Below are positions 36,304 through 45,433 of a stretch of DNA of 54,108 bases, piece by piece. The stretch is taken from NCBI GenBank assembly GCA_003208835.1, contig QCVD01000011.1, forward strand, positions 1-54,108. Reading direction: 5' to 3'. The first letter of the stretch is position 1; every line of letters starts with the position of its first letter. The translations under genes and the position numbers were made by a program. The notes under the pieces were generated by a model. That model saw nothing but the letters and a program-made list of their open reading frames with translations, was not told the origin of the DNA and ran no database searches. Source of the DNA: Synechococcus sp. AG-683-C23 (GTDB lineage: Bacteria > Cyanobacteriota > Cyanobacteriia > PCC-6307 > Cyanobiaceae).

Positions 36304-37319
36304 TAGCGCACTCGCGGATCAAGGGCGGCCACCAAAAGATCGACGGCAACGCTGACCAGCACCACGAGTAAAGCGATGACGACGACGATGCCCTGCACTA
36401 CGGGGTAGTCACGTTGGTTGATCGCTTCTTGAAGCCGTAAGGCGATGCCGGGCCATGAAAACGTCACTTCGATGAGCAGTGCGCCGCCAATGAGTGAGGC
36501 CACCGTGATTCCGGCAATTGTGAGGATGGGAAGCAGAGCATTTGGCAAGGCGTGATGCAAGATGACCTGGCCCTCGCTCAGTCCTCGGCTGCGGGCTGCT
36601 TCGACATAGTCTCCTCTAAGGGTGCGTCGCAGATTCAGCCGTAGTGCGGTAGTAAATGTTCCACTCAGTAGTAGTGCCAGCGTTGAGGCTGGGAGCACGA
36701 GGTGTCGGATGCTTCCGGCGAGGGCCGGCCAATTCGCTGAAACAAGGCTGTCCCAAATAAAGAAGCCGCTGCCTTCTGGTGGGAGCAGGCTGGGAGGAAA
36801 GCGGCCACCCACAGGGAACCAACCCAATCTCACAGCGAAGATCAGCTGAATCATCATTGCCACCCAGAACGGGGGCAGCGCATAGGTGCCTAAGCCGTAG
36901 AGCCTCCCGCTGAAATCGATGCTTCCTTCCGGCCGCGCAATGCCGCTGAACCCAATACTCAGGCCAACAATGGCCGCAGCAATAAGGGCAATCACACTCA
37001 ATTCCAGGCTCGCGGGCAGGGTGTTCCCGATGATTTTGCTCACCGGTTCCTGGTTGATCAGGGCTTGCCCAAGATCTCCATGGACGAGCCCATTGAGATA
37101 ACTAAAATATTGATCAAAAAGTGATTGATCCAAGCCCAGACGAGCGCGCATGGCGGCCTTGGCTGCAGCGGGGGCTCGGCTGCCAAGGACGGCATCCACA
37201 GGATCGCCGGGAGCAATTCGTAGGAGCAGAAACACCAGCGTGGCAATGAGCCACAGCATCAATGGTGCAAGCCCAAGACGGGTCGCGCTGTAGCGGAATA
37301 GATCGCGAGGGTGTCCCAT
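36300..37319 (-). CDS. ABC transporter permease, DppB/OppB type
   Basis: A 339-residue inner-membrane permease with about six spans. It has the peptide/nickel-type N-terminus (LIATLVFLLLRIAPGDPVDA) and the EAA loop around EAARSRGLSEGQVILHHALP. It would import oligopeptides or a related solute with the binding protein encoded directly upstream, whose stop overlaps the ATG here (ATGA at 37319). The second permease and the ATPases are not in the window, so they must be encoded elsewhere. Confidence 0.93.
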   Translation of the reverse strand: MGHPRDLFRYSATRLGLAPLMLWLIATLVFLLLRIAPGDPVDAVLGSRAPAAAKAAMRARLGLDQSLFDQYFSYLNGLVHGDLGQALINQEPVSKIIGNTLPASLELSVIALIAAAIVGLSIGFSGIARPEGSIDFSGRLYGLGTYALPPFWVAMMIQLIFAVRLGWFPVGGRFPPSLLPPEGSGFFIWDSLVSANWPALAGSIRHLVLPASTLALLLSGTFTTALRLNLRRTLRGDYVEAARSRGLSEGQVILHHALPNALLPILTIAGITVASLIGGALLIEVTFSWPGIALRLQEAINQRDYPVVQGIVVVIALLVVLVSVAVDLLVAALDPRVRY

Positions 37320-38928
37320 CAGTCATCCTCCTGCTTGTGGGAGACCCGGTGCAGTTGTGCAAGCCGAAGAAAGCCGCTGCGGTCGTATTCAGGTGGATTC
37401 AAGCTGCGTTGACTCCACGATCTTGGGGATTCGAGCCATACGGGGATGTATGCCGCTCCGTTAACGGTGAGCTCTTCAATGGTGTTCAGAACCTCCATGC
37501 GCGGCGTGCCCCGAAGTGAGTCGCTTTGTTGAAGGGCTTTTTGTAGTCCAGGTGCGCTCCAGAAGCTTCCGCTGATGGCGGCTTCTCCATCCCGACAAAC
37601 ATGGCCTTCCGCGTCTGAACAACTCAGCAAAGGATTGAGATAGGCCTCGGGATCGGGATAGCTCCCCAGCCAATCGAGGATCACGGCCTTGAACGCTCCT
37701 TCCCCAAGCTGGCGGTACACAGTGGTTGATTCCACGCCATCGAGCTTGAGCACCATGCAATCAGCAAGATCCCGCTGCACTTGGGCTTGCCATGTAAGAG
37801 CCAACAGTTTGTCGGCGGGCACATTGGAGCGGAATGTGAGTGGAACTTCGAGTTGTGTTCCTTGGCAGTAGCCCGACTGACTCAGCAGTTTTTTGGCTTG
37901 CGTGGGGTTGTGCTTTGGCCATGAGGCCACGCCCCCCCCCCTGGGAGGCTCGGTGGAATCAAGGCGCGCAATGGTCGACGTAATCCGTAGCTGACGCGTT
38001 CGCTTACTTCGTCGCGATCCAGACTCAAAGAAATGGCTTGCCGAAGGCGTTGATCGCTGAGAGGTGCGGCGTTACTCAACAGAGTGATGTAGCCGATTTC
38101 CATCGCCGGACCAACCGTTTCATTTAGGTCCCCTCGCTTCGCTTGCTGGTTCAAAGCATGGCGTTGATCTTCGTCAATGGACGCTGATAGCAGCACATCC
38201 ACTTCGCCGCTGCGAAGAGCACCAAAGAGCGTTGTGGAGTTGCTGAGGCTGATCAGATCAAGACCGTTATTTCTTGGTGGGTCTCCCCAATACTGCTTAA
38301 AGGGTTCAAGCCGTTGCTGTTTTTCGTTGAATTTGGTGAGGCGGTATGGACCTGTGCCGACAAAGTTGTCATGGAGGAAGCTGTCCTTGTGCTTGGCGTA
38401 AGCCCGAGGGGATAGGGGTGTGAAATTGATCGATGTAAGCAGTCCCTCAAGGGATGTGGAGCGTCTGTTGAGCGTCAGCCTCAGGGTGTGAGGGGCTTCA
38501 ACCTCCACCGCTTTGATCCGATCTCCCACCACATAACTCAGGGTTCCAATTCGGAGAAATCGGCGCAAGCTGAAGACCATGGCTTCCGCATCAAAGCGGG
38601 TGCCGTCGTGAAAACGAACATCCGTTCTCAGCGGGATCGTGACGAGCCGACCATCGGCGCTGATCGTTGGTTTCGATGCTGCTAAGCGGGGTTGCAGGCT
38701 TCCGTCATCATTCAGGCTGTAGAGCGGATCACCAATCGCGGTGAGCAACTGCAAGCTATGAACAGTGCTGGCTTGTGCCGGGTCAAGGGAGCTGATCGAA
38801 CCTGCCGAAGCAACGGTGATGCGTTGGCTCTTTGTGATTGGCTGACAACCAGCTTGAGTAAGAGCTGCCATGAACAAAGCAGCGATTGAAGATATTGACG
38901 ACCTGAGGGGTTGATTGGCTCGCTTCAA
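37319..38928 (-). pseudogene. Peptide-type ABC substrate-binding lipoprotein, frameshifted at a C10 tract
   Basis: Two adjoining frames together encode a family 5 solute-binding protein. The N-terminal part has a lipoprotein-like start (ALFMAALTQAGC), ITVASAGSISSLDPAQA, LRTDVRFHDGTRFDAEAMVF and VGTGPYRLTKF. The C-terminal part has NPTQAKKLLSQSGYCQGTQL, LDWLGSYPDPEAYLNPLLSC and AAYIPVWLESP. The break falls exactly at ten consecutive C (37932-37941; poly-G in the coding sense). Adding one G or removing two joins the frames to give about 536 residues, the normal length. This may be a phase-variable tract, a true mutation, or a sequence error; hom also breaks at a C run. It is cotranscribed with the permease. 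Confidence 0.85.
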
Positions 38929-38967
38929 AGCGATGCTCAGGCAAAGACCAAACTAGTGAACATCTCG

Positions 38968-39204
38968 TCAGCCCAAATTGCGTATTTGATTGAGGGAGAT
39001 TTCAAAAACCGGAGATCCACCCCGCGGTTCAATTGGCCAACGGCGCAGCCAGCAGCGGTCGTGATCTCCATCAATACCAATCACTTGGTAAGTGTTCTGG
39101 TCGCGATCGAGATTGACGCAATCACCTTGATGAATACTCATCGCGTTCGGGGAGTCTTGGAGAAGACAGCCTTGATGAGGTGACGTTTGGGTGAGGTTCG
39201 GCAT
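38968..39204 (-). CDS. Small conserved-type hypothetical protein
   Basis: The protein has a compact core (SIHQGDCVNLDRDQNTYQVI, GIDGDHDRCWLRRWP, SPVFEISLNQI) that looks like a small beta domain. The ATG at 39141 gives the core alone (57 residues); the ATG at 39204 adds 21 residues. No catalytic motif is seen. It precedes the ABC binding-protein gene by 39 bases on the same strand. Function unknown. Confidence 0.6.
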   Translation of the reverse strand: MPNLTQTSPHQGCLLQDSPNAMSIHQGDCVNLDRDQNTYQVIGIDGDHDRCWLRRWPIEPRGGSPVFEISLNQIRNLG

Positions 39205-39317
39205 GAACCGTTAGATGCACGAATTAGCGTTTGCCAATCCCTGCAGCGAAACATTTTTATATTTTGACGCATCGCAGTGCCCTCTTGCAGGAGTGGACAC
39301 TCGGAGTTGGTTGGGAC

Positions 39318-40626
39318 CTAGAGGCATCCCAGGTGGGCGGCAAGACCCGAAACTTCTGGCAAGGCTTGGATCGATGTGAGCGCGTCTTCCATCTTTTTCT
39401 GGCTCACTTCGTGGGTGATCACAACGATTTCTGCACCGGCTTTGCTGGCGTTGAATTGAACGATCGATTGGATTGACACCCCACCATCTCCGAAGCAACC
39501 CCCAATGCGACCGATCACGCCGGGAGCATCCTGTGTGTGGAAGCGAACGTAATGGCGCTGACGAATCTCGCCTTGATCCACCAACACGCAACGCCGCCAG
39601 CTGCTCGCTGCAAGCAGGGGGTCCAAGCAATTGCTACCTCGGCTGGCCTGGCTGATTCCGGCGATGTTGAGGATGTCTGCCACCACGGCTGATGCGGTCG
39701 GTCCTGCTCCGGCCCCTGGTCCGTAAAACATCACGCGGCCGATGGGGTCACCTTCCACAAGGATGGCGTTGTTCACGCCGTTCACACCCGCCAACGGATG
39801 ATCGTTTGGCACAAGTGTGGGTTGCACTCGGAGCGATAGCGGCAGTGGCTCCCCTGACAGCTTCATTCGTTCCGCCACTGCGAGCAATTTGACGCCATAG
39901 CCAAGTTGTTTGGCGTAATCCACATCTCGCCCTTGCAATTGGCTGATGCCAGCAGTGGGAACTGCACTGCGTTCGACGCTGCCTCCAAAGGCCAAATTCG
40001 CCAAAATGGCAATTTTGTCGGCGGCATCTAAACCATCCACATCGGCGGCGGGGTCTGCCTCCGCATACCCCAATTCTTGGGCATCTTTCAAAACGCTCTC
40101 GTAAGCAGCCCCTTCATCGGCCATCCGGGTGAGGATGTAGTTCGTCGTGCCATTTATGATTCCGCTGACCCGGTTGATCCGGTTCGCCCCCCAGGGATTG
40201 CTTCAGGGGCTCAATGATCGGGATGCCTCCACCAACGGCGGCTTCGATGAGCACGTAGACCCCAGCTTTGGCGGCTGCGGCAGCAATTTCTTCGCCGTGA
40301 CGCGCGATCACAGCCTTGTTGGCTGTGACAACGGATTTGCCGGTGGCGATGGCCTGCAAAATCAGGCTTCGAGCTGGCTCGATCCCACCGATCAATTCCA
40401 CCACCACATCAACGGCAGGGTCGTTGACAACGTCGGATGGATCGGTTGTCAGGATCTCTTTGGGAAGCTCGACCGACCGTTGTCGGTTCAGGTCTCGAAC
40501 CGCGACGCGTATGAGTTCCAGATCAGCGACAAGGGGATGGCGCTCATCCGGGCTTTGCAGGATCGAAGCCACACCGCCGCCAACTGTTCCCAGCCCGAGC
40601 AGACCAATTCCGATCCTTGAACTCAT
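39318..40626 (-). pseudogene. hom: Homoserine dehydrogenase, frameshifted at a C6 run
   Basis: Two frames form one homoserine dehydrogenase. The N-terminal part carries the Rossmann motif IGIGLLGLGTVGGGVASIL, VVTANKAVIARHGEEI and EAAVGGGIPIIEPLKQSL. The C-terminal part carries the catalytic region LKDAQELGYAEADPAADVDG and a C-terminal ACT domain (HTQDAPGVIGRIGGCFGDGG). Between them the standard ANRINRVSGIINGTTNYILT is encoded one base out of frame. The break lies at six C (40187-40192); five would restore 435 residues. The enzyme makes homoserine for threonine and methionine and is normally indispensable, so a sequence error is a serious possibility. Confidence 0.9.
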
Positions 40627-40664
40627 TCCCCTTTAAACCCTTGGTGACTCGTCATTCGACAACT

Positions 40665-41108
40665 CTATGAATCCATGGGGGCGGTGTTTGTATCAAGCAG
40701 GCTCGCTTGAGCTTGCATGGCCCGCAAAATATTGAGGAATCCGTTGGCACGGGATGGAGTCAAGCTGGTTTGGAGGCCCGTGGCCGCAATGAATGCAGGG
40801 TCGACGGCTTGCACCTCTTTTGGGCTTAGGCCATTGAGCCCCTGGATCAAGAGAGCCAACAATCCTTTGGTGATTAGAGCGTCGGAATCGCCTTGCCAGA
40901 GCATCACTCCGTCAGCGAGGGTGCCGCGCACGAAAACCTGCGACACACAGCCTTTCACTTTGATGTCGTCGGTTTGTTGATCGGTCGGGAAGGGCTCCAG
41001 TTTTTTCGCGAGCCAGAGCACGTACTCGTAGCGGCGTTTGGGATCTGTTGTTCCGCCCAAGCGCTCCACCATCCGATCGAGGGCCTCACTGCCGGTACTG
41101 GTGGCCAT
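40665..41108 (-). CDS. sufE: Fe-S cluster assembly protein SufE
   Basis: A 147-residue SufE-family protein: RYEYVLWLAKKLEPFP, DIKVKGCVSQVFVRGTLADG with the active cysteine in GCVSQV, and the C-terminal TPSRANGFLNILRAMQAQA. SufE accepts sulfur from the cysteine desulfurase SufS for Fe-S cluster building. Length and start are standard. It lies upstream of hom on the same strand. Confidence 0.94.
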   Translation of the reverse strand: MATSTGSEALDRMVERLGGTTDPKRRYEYVLWLAKKLEPFPTDQQTDDIKVKGCVSQVFVRGTLADGVMLWQGDSDALITKGLLALLIQGLNGLSPKEVQAVDPAFIAATGLQTSLTPSRANGFLNILRAMQAQASLLDTNTAPMDS

Positions 41109-41116
41109 CCCGTTCG

Positions 41117-41524
41117 TCAGTTCTTACGACGTGGCACGCTAACCATAAGGCCTAAAAGTACAAGGCTCACCGGTAGGGAAACCACCTCATCAAGCTTCAC
41201 TTGTCCTGCCTGGACAGGCATTTCGAGGTAATCACGATGACCTGGGCCACCGTCGATTTGCAGATCGACGACTCCATCTCGAACGGTGTCGAGATGGAGA
41301 GTGAGGCGACCGGCTTGATCGGTGCGACCCAATTCTTGGCCTGCGCTGCCATCGGCGTTGAGCAGACGGACCACGGCGCCTTTCGTTGGTTCTCCATTGG
41401 AGAAGCTGCTGCTGAGCTCAAGTTCTCCATTGAGATAATGAAGGGCACTTTCGATTTGATGGGCCTGGGTTGGGATCGCCCCGAGACCACCAAAGAGCAG
41501 TAGGGACGCCAAAAAACGAACCAT
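41117..41524 (-). CDS. Exported, membrane-anchored hypothetical protein
   Basis: A 135-residue protein with a signal peptide ending IPTQA and a mature chain starting HQIESALHYLNGELELSSSF. A beta-rich middle follows (GAVVRLLNADGSAGQELGRT, DQAGRLTLHLDT) with a hydrophobic anchor near the end (VVSLPVSLVLLGLMVSVPRR). The layout recalls periplasmic carboxypeptidase-regulatory-like or metal-uptake accessory domains. An N-terminal histidine after cleavage hints at metal binding, but that is inference. Eight bases separate its stop from the sufE start. Confidence 0.75.
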   Translation of the reverse strand: MVRFLASLLLFGGLGAIPTQAHQIESALHYLNGELELSSSFSNGEPTKGAVVRLLNADGSAGQELGRTDQAGRLTLHLDTVRDGVVDLQIDGGPGHRDYLEMPVQAGQVKLDEVVSLPVSLVLLGLMVSVPRRKN

Positions 41525-41546
41525 GGTCTGCGAGCTTCAATGACGC

Positions 41547-42110
41547 TCATGATGCGCTGGGTCTCAACACCTGGCCAGGCCCCTTTTCGGTAATCCAACC
41601 GTTAAGAGGCACATCCCATGAATCCCGCGGTAAGGCAGAGGGGTGAACGCAGTTCGATGGCAGCACAACCCAGGCAGGAACGTTGGCCCAGAGAGGGTCT
41701 GAGCGCAATCGGTCGTAGTAGCCCCCGCCATACCCGAGGCGGATCCCGGATGAATCCACGGCAAGGGCTGGCACGAGCAACAGGCTGATCTCCTCTGCTC
41801 CAAGGTTGCTGCCGTTGGTTGGCGCGGGAATACCGCAGCCATCCTTTTCAAGGTCTTGGCCAGTCCAACGTTTGTAATGCAAACAACCGTTGCCGTCGGC
41901 CTGGGGCAGGGCCATGGGATTGCGTAATTGTGTGCGCAGGGGGCGAAGGTCAACCTCGTTGGCGAGTGGCCAATACAAACCCACCACGGATGTTTCTGCG
42001 GTTGTACGACGAACGAACTACAGTGCTGCTCCGCAGATCACTTCATGGATGGCCTGATTTGTTCGTCGAAGCTGCAGATAGTGGCGACGAAGGCTTGGTT
42101 TGTCGCGCAT
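41547..42110 (-). pseudogene. 5-formyltetrahydrofolate cyclo-ligase, interrupted by in-frame TAG
   Basis: One continuous frame from ATG 42110 encodes a 5-FTHF cyclo-ligase: MRDKPSLRRHYLQLRRTNQA, a TAG at codon 31 (42020-42018), then FVRRTTAETSVVGLYWPLAN, EVDLRPL, the substrate region EISLLLVPALAVDSSGIRLG and the family signature YGGGYYDRLRSD. The enzyme returns 5-formyl-THF to 5,10-methenyl-THF. A single C-to-T change (CAG to TAG) explains the stop. Reinitiation at a GTG just before VGLYWPL would yield a 146-residue protein lacking the N-terminal helix. Treated as a pseudogene, with reading error as the alternative. Confidence 0.82.
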
Positions 42111-42169
42111 GGGTTCAGCATCGGTGCTCTTCGGCAACAGTGATCAGCAACAGTGATCGACGAGTGCAT

Positions 42170-42195
42170 AAAAAAAAGCGGACGCCTGCGCCCGC
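42170..42195 (-). terminator. Rho-independent terminator without an assigned gene
   Basis: On the minus strand a GCGGGCG / CGTCCGC stem (one G-T wobble) with a four-base loop is followed by eight T. No protein gene ends here: the ORF overlapping it runs through the hairpin. It may terminate a small RNA transcribed from within about 42196-42600. Confidence 0.75.
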
Positions 42196-42620
42196 GTTCT
42201 CTTCATACAAACAATTGTAGGGAAAGCATGCACTTCTCTCTCGAAGTCTTGGCTTCAGAAGAGGGTCCGATCCGGTCCATTTTTGATAATCCTTAATCGT
42301 GATGTCTTTGGTGATCTGCTGGTGGGATGTCGTTGCACCACGATCGGATTCGGGTCCAAACAATCGACCTCTCCTTTTGGCTGCCGAACAATCGTTGTTT
42401 AGATGAATGGGAAGCATCGGATTCTGGAGAGCGGTGTCGAATGCGTGTGCTTGATCCGACCGATTACGACACCCCTGCATGTTCTGCTTTGGGGATATGC
42501 AGTCCTAGGAGTGATGCATTGATGTTCCGAGGCTGTCTTTAGTGAATGTCGATCCCACGGCAACTGTTGCATGCAGAGATCGTCCCAGATCAGTGCAAGA
42601 TGTTGTTGGTCACTACCCAT
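42196..42620. other. Gene-free region between orphan terminator and cyAbrB terminator
   Basis: No credible protein gene on either strand. The minus strand shows small hairpin-prone segments (for example GAAG/CTTC around 42235-42260) ahead of the orphan terminator at 42170-42195. A non-coding RNA on the minus strand is possible. Confidence 0.4.
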
Positions 42621-42649
42621 AAAAAAAAGCCCTGTCGTGGAGACAGGGC
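42621..42649 (-). terminator. Rho-independent terminator of the cyAbrB gene
   Basis: GCCCTGTC / GACAGGGC with a five-base loop, followed on the minus strand by eight T, 34 bases past the stop codon of the AbrB-family gene. A clear terminator. Confidence 0.93.
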
Positions 42650-42683
42650 AGCCATGTTTGAAGGTTCGGCTATGCCGACTCAA

Positions 42684-43088
42684 TCACTCTTCAACGCCTT
42701 CAGCGCCTTCGCTGTGCGTTGCGGCAGCACCAGTTGGGAGCAGACGAATAGCCTTCTTGCCCAGCTTGATTTCAAATTCATCACCTGGTTCCAGGTTCAG
42801 CATGGCTGTGTAAGCCTTGCCGATCAGCAAGTTGCCGTTGCCTTGAACTTTTGCGATGTAGCTCAGTTTGCGGCCACCCTTGCCAATTGCAGCTCCACCA
42901 CCAGTGAGATTTACTCCTTTAGCGTCGAGCAGAGCCTCGTAGAACGCAGTGAAGTTCAGGCGTTCGCTGCCATCCTTCTTTGTAGATACATATCCGCAAG
43001 CCCTTACCAAATCAGACTTTGAAACGTCGCCGAGATCTTTGACTTTTGCGAGAAGGTCTGAACCTGTAAGCATTGGTTTGGTGCTCAT
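42684..43088 (-). CDS. cyAbrB-type transcriptional regulator
   Basis: A 134-residue cyanobacterial AbrB-like DNA-binding protein: MSTKPMLTGSDLLAKVKDLG, SKSDLVRACGYVSTKKDG, FYEALLDAKGV, then the AbrB-like beta domain KLSYIAKVQGNGNLLIGKAY and EPGDEFEIKLGKKAIRL. Cyanobacterial AbrB proteins regulate carbon and nitrogen metabolism and stress genes. ATG at 43088 is the canonical start; the upstream extension is not conserved in type. Stands alone with its own terminator. Confidence 0.93.
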   Translation of the reverse strand: MSTKPMLTGSDLLAKVKDLGDVSKSDLVRACGYVSTKKDGSERLNFTAFYEALLDAKGVNLTGGGAAIGKGGRKLSYIAKVQGNGNLLIGKAYTAMLNLEPGDEFEIKLGKKAIRLLPTGAAATHSEGAEGVEE

Positions 43089-43148
43089 TGATAGCCAAAA
43101 TATATTTGAATTACTCGTCACCTGTCAACAAATAGGCGGGAAAAAGCA

Positions 43149-43439
43149 TCACTTGATCCGTATGTCCGGATTGTTTTCTGCGCCCTGTCTGCATTTGGTA
43201 AGCCGTTTTTGAAGTGGTGCATTGCTCTTCGCATCTTTTGCGCTGAAGCCATTCAGTTTCTGAAATCCGTCGATTTTTTGTTGATCGCTGCTCGATCTCT
43301 TCGGAGACGCGATTGCTAACCCTTTATTCGATATGGCAATGGCTCTGATATTGGTGGTGGGGATCTTGATCAATCCCCATCGTTGTGGGCCGTCTTGATG
43401 GCGTATGAGGCGACGTGTTTTGCAGCTGACGGATGCCAC
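43149..43439 (-). CDS. Uncertain hypothetical protein, 96 residues
   Basis: A basic, Ser/Lys-rich frame (IAIASPKRSSSDQQKIDGFQ is representative of its composition) with no recognised domain. It fills part of the 520-base gap between cyAbrB and the next small gene. There is no coupling or motif to support it, so it may be spurious. Confidence 0.3.
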   Translation of the reverse strand: MASVSCKTRRLIRHQDGPQRWGLIKIPTTNIRAIAISNKGLAIASPKRSSSDQQKIDGFQKLNGFSAKDAKSNAPLQKRLTKCRQGAENNPDIRIK

Positions 43440-43609
43440 GAATGATGTGGGTATGTTGCTTCCTTTGCTCCGTATTTCAGCGTTGCTTCACCTGCACTTC
43501 CTGCGGGAGCTTCATCGTGGACATCCGTTTTTTCAAACTGTGTTCGGTGCGGAATTCAAGCGTCGTTAGGTTTTGATGAAGATCAATCGTTTGAGGGCAA
43601 CTACGGGAT

Positions 43610-43813
43610 ATGAGCTACAACCAAAATGTGGTTTTTTTGTGCACGATCAAAGGAACTCTCAACGGACTTTTAAAGCAAGCCACCCGAGAAGACCTGAACG
43701 AGTTGCTCTCAACGGATGCGGGCCGTGAGCATTTTCTCAACAGGCTTGAGATCAAAGAGATGAATGAAATCGATGTGGTGGAATCTGTTCAAGACGCAAG
43801 CCTCGACGATTGA
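43610..43813 (+). CDS. Small hypothetical protein, 67 residues
   Basis: An acidic small protein (MSYNQNVVFLCTIKGTLNGL; REDLNELLSTDAGREHFLNR; MNEIDVVESVQDASLDD). No known domain. ATG at 43610 is the natural start. It is transcribed convergently toward ruvC, with 60 bases between. Codon use and composition match the core genes, which supports it. Confidence 0.6.
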   Translation: MSYNQNVVFLCTIKGTLNGLLKQATREDLNELLSTDAGREHFLNRLEIKEMNEIDVVESVQDASLDD

Positions 43814-43873
43814 AGCGGCAATCGATCCTTGGTTTGCCTTGCGGCGAATTGGGTTGCTGCTGATGCTTTGCGT

Positions 43874-44338
43874 CTATCGCTGAAACCATGCCGTTAGTGC
43901 CACGGCGAGGGCATCAGCCGCGTCATCGGGCCTAGGGGGATCGGTGAGGTTCAGCTCTCGCATCACCGCTTCGAGGACTTCACCCTTCTCGGCGTGGCCG
44001 AATCCGGCAAGGGCGAGCTTGATTTGCATGGGTGGGAATTCCACCGCGGGCACTTTGAAGCGCGCCAGGGTCATCATCACAACCCCTCTGGCCTGGACCA
44101 CGCTGATTGTGGTGCTCGATCGGTAAAAGAAGAATTTTTCGACCGCGGCTAATTCCGGTCGCCAGGCACGGATCAGCTGGCGGAGATCTGAGGCGATCAC
44201 CACCATGCGATCTCCCTCCGAATACCCCGGCTCGGTGCGAATAATCCCGCAGTCGAGCATGCGTTGTTGGCCACCACTGGTGTCGATGACGCCATAGCCG
44301 ACCCGAGCCAGGCCAGGGTCGATGCCGAGGATCCTCAA
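43874..44338 (-). CDS. ruvC: Holliday junction endonuclease RuvC
   Basis: The 154-residue nuclease has [20 protein letters not shown] (first catalytic Asp), [20 protein letters not shown] (catalytic Glu), and [14 protein letters not shown] (C-terminal acidic residues). It resolves Holliday junctions during recombination. ATG start and length are standard. It lies six bases after the chlI stop, in the chlI transcript. Confidence 0.96.
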   Translation of the reverse strand: MRILGIDPGLARVGYGVIDTSGGQQRMLDCGIIRTEPGYSEGDRMVVIASDLRQLIRAWRPELAAVEKFFFYRSSTTISVVQARGVVMMTLARFKVPAVEFPPMQIKLALAGFGHAEKGEVLEAVMRELNLTDPPRPDDAADALAVALTAWFQR

Positions 44339-44344
44339 GTTGTT

Positions 44345-45433
44345 CTAAGCCGCGAGGGCCAGTTCGAAATCAGCGCGATCGCTTCCCTCGCTGCGTTCAA
44401 AAACCTTGCAGAACATCTTCACAACCCGATCGCCAGAGTCCACCTGTTCCAGGGGATCTTTGCGGAGACGGTGGCGGAGACAACAGGAGGCAACACGTGC
44501 CACATCGTCTTCGCTCACGTCTGTTCTCCTTTCAAAAGCAGCCAGAGCGCGAGCGGCTCGGTTGGTCACGATGTCTCCCCGCAAGCCATCCACATCCAAC
44601 TCTCCGCAGACAGCTGAAATGCGCAGACGGAGATCGTCGTCGATGGTCACCTGGTCGAGACGTTGTTGCGCTTCGACGACCCGTTGTTGAAGCACCTCTT
44701 GATTGGCTTCGACGCCCGCGCTGAAGCTATCGGGGTCGCTATCAAAGGATGTGCGTTGATCCACCACCTGCACGCGAAGTTCTGGGTTGCGGACGGTGCG
44801 TACCTCCACGCTCATGCCAAAGCGATCCAGCAATTGAGGGCGCAGTTCTCCCTCTTCGGGGTTGCCCGAGCCAATCAACACAAAACGGGCTGGGTGGCGC
44901 ACTGAAATTCCTTCACGCTCCACGGTGTTCCAGCCCGAAGCGGCGGAATCCAGCAAAACATCAACAAGATGATCGTCGAGGAGGTTGACCTCATCCACAT
45001 AGAGCAAACCGCGGTTGGCTTTGGCCAAGAGGCCTGGCTCAAAGGCCCGTACGCCTTCGCTAAGGGCTTTCTCAATATCAATGGTTCCGCAGAGTCGGTC
45101 TTCTGTGGCGCCTAGGGGCAGGTCCACCATCGGCACCTGCCGTTGCTCTGTGGCGACGGTTTCGTTGCGGATCAACCGTTCGCGCACCTCACTGCTTTGC
45201 AGGTCTGGATCGGTGGCGGAGCTGTTGTATGGGTCTCCAGCAACCACATCAATATCGGGCAGAAGGTCTGCCAGTGCACGGATCGTGGTGGATTTACCCG
45301 TGCCACGATCACCCATGATCATCACCCCACCAATACGCGGGTCGATCACGTTGAGGAGAAGCGCCAGCTTCATTTCCTCCTGACCGATCACCGCTGTGAA
45401 GGGAAAAACCCTGCGCTTCCGTGGTGCCGTCAC
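44345..45433 (-). CDS. chlI: Magnesium chelatase subunit I
   Basis: A 362-residue AAA+ ATPase: FPFTAVIGQEEMKLALLLNV, Walker A IMGDRGTGKSTTIRALADLL, Walker B LLYVDEVNLLDDHLVDVLLD, ISVRHPARFVLIGSGNPEEG and the sensor region RPQLLDRFGMSVEV. ChlI drives Mg insertion into protoporphyrin IX with ChlD and ChlH, the first step unique to chlorophyll. GTG at 45433 overlaps the upstream DUF3370 stop by four bases. Confidence 0.97.
   Translation of the reverse strand: MTAPRKRRVFPFTAVIGQEEMKLALLLNVIDPRIGGVMIMGDRGTGKSTTIRALADLLPDIDVVAGDPYNSSATDPDLQSSEVRERLIRNETVATEQRQVPMVDLPLGATEDRLCGTIDIEKALSEGVRAFEPGLLAKANRGLLYVDEVNLLDDHLVDVLLDSAASGWNTVEREGISVRHPARFVLIGSGNPEEGELRPQLLDRFGMSVEVRTVRNPELRVQVVDQRTSFDSDPDSFSAGVEANQEVLQQRVVEAQQRLDQVTIDDDLRLRISAVCGELDVDGLRGDIVTNRAARALAAFERRTDVSEDDVARVASCCLRHRLRKDPLEQVDSGDRVVKMFCKVFERSEGSDRADFELALAA

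Noticed and set aside
42115..42480. 121-residue minus-strand ORF
   Set aside because: It runs through an intrinsic terminator and has no recognisable sequence; a small RNA is a better explanation.
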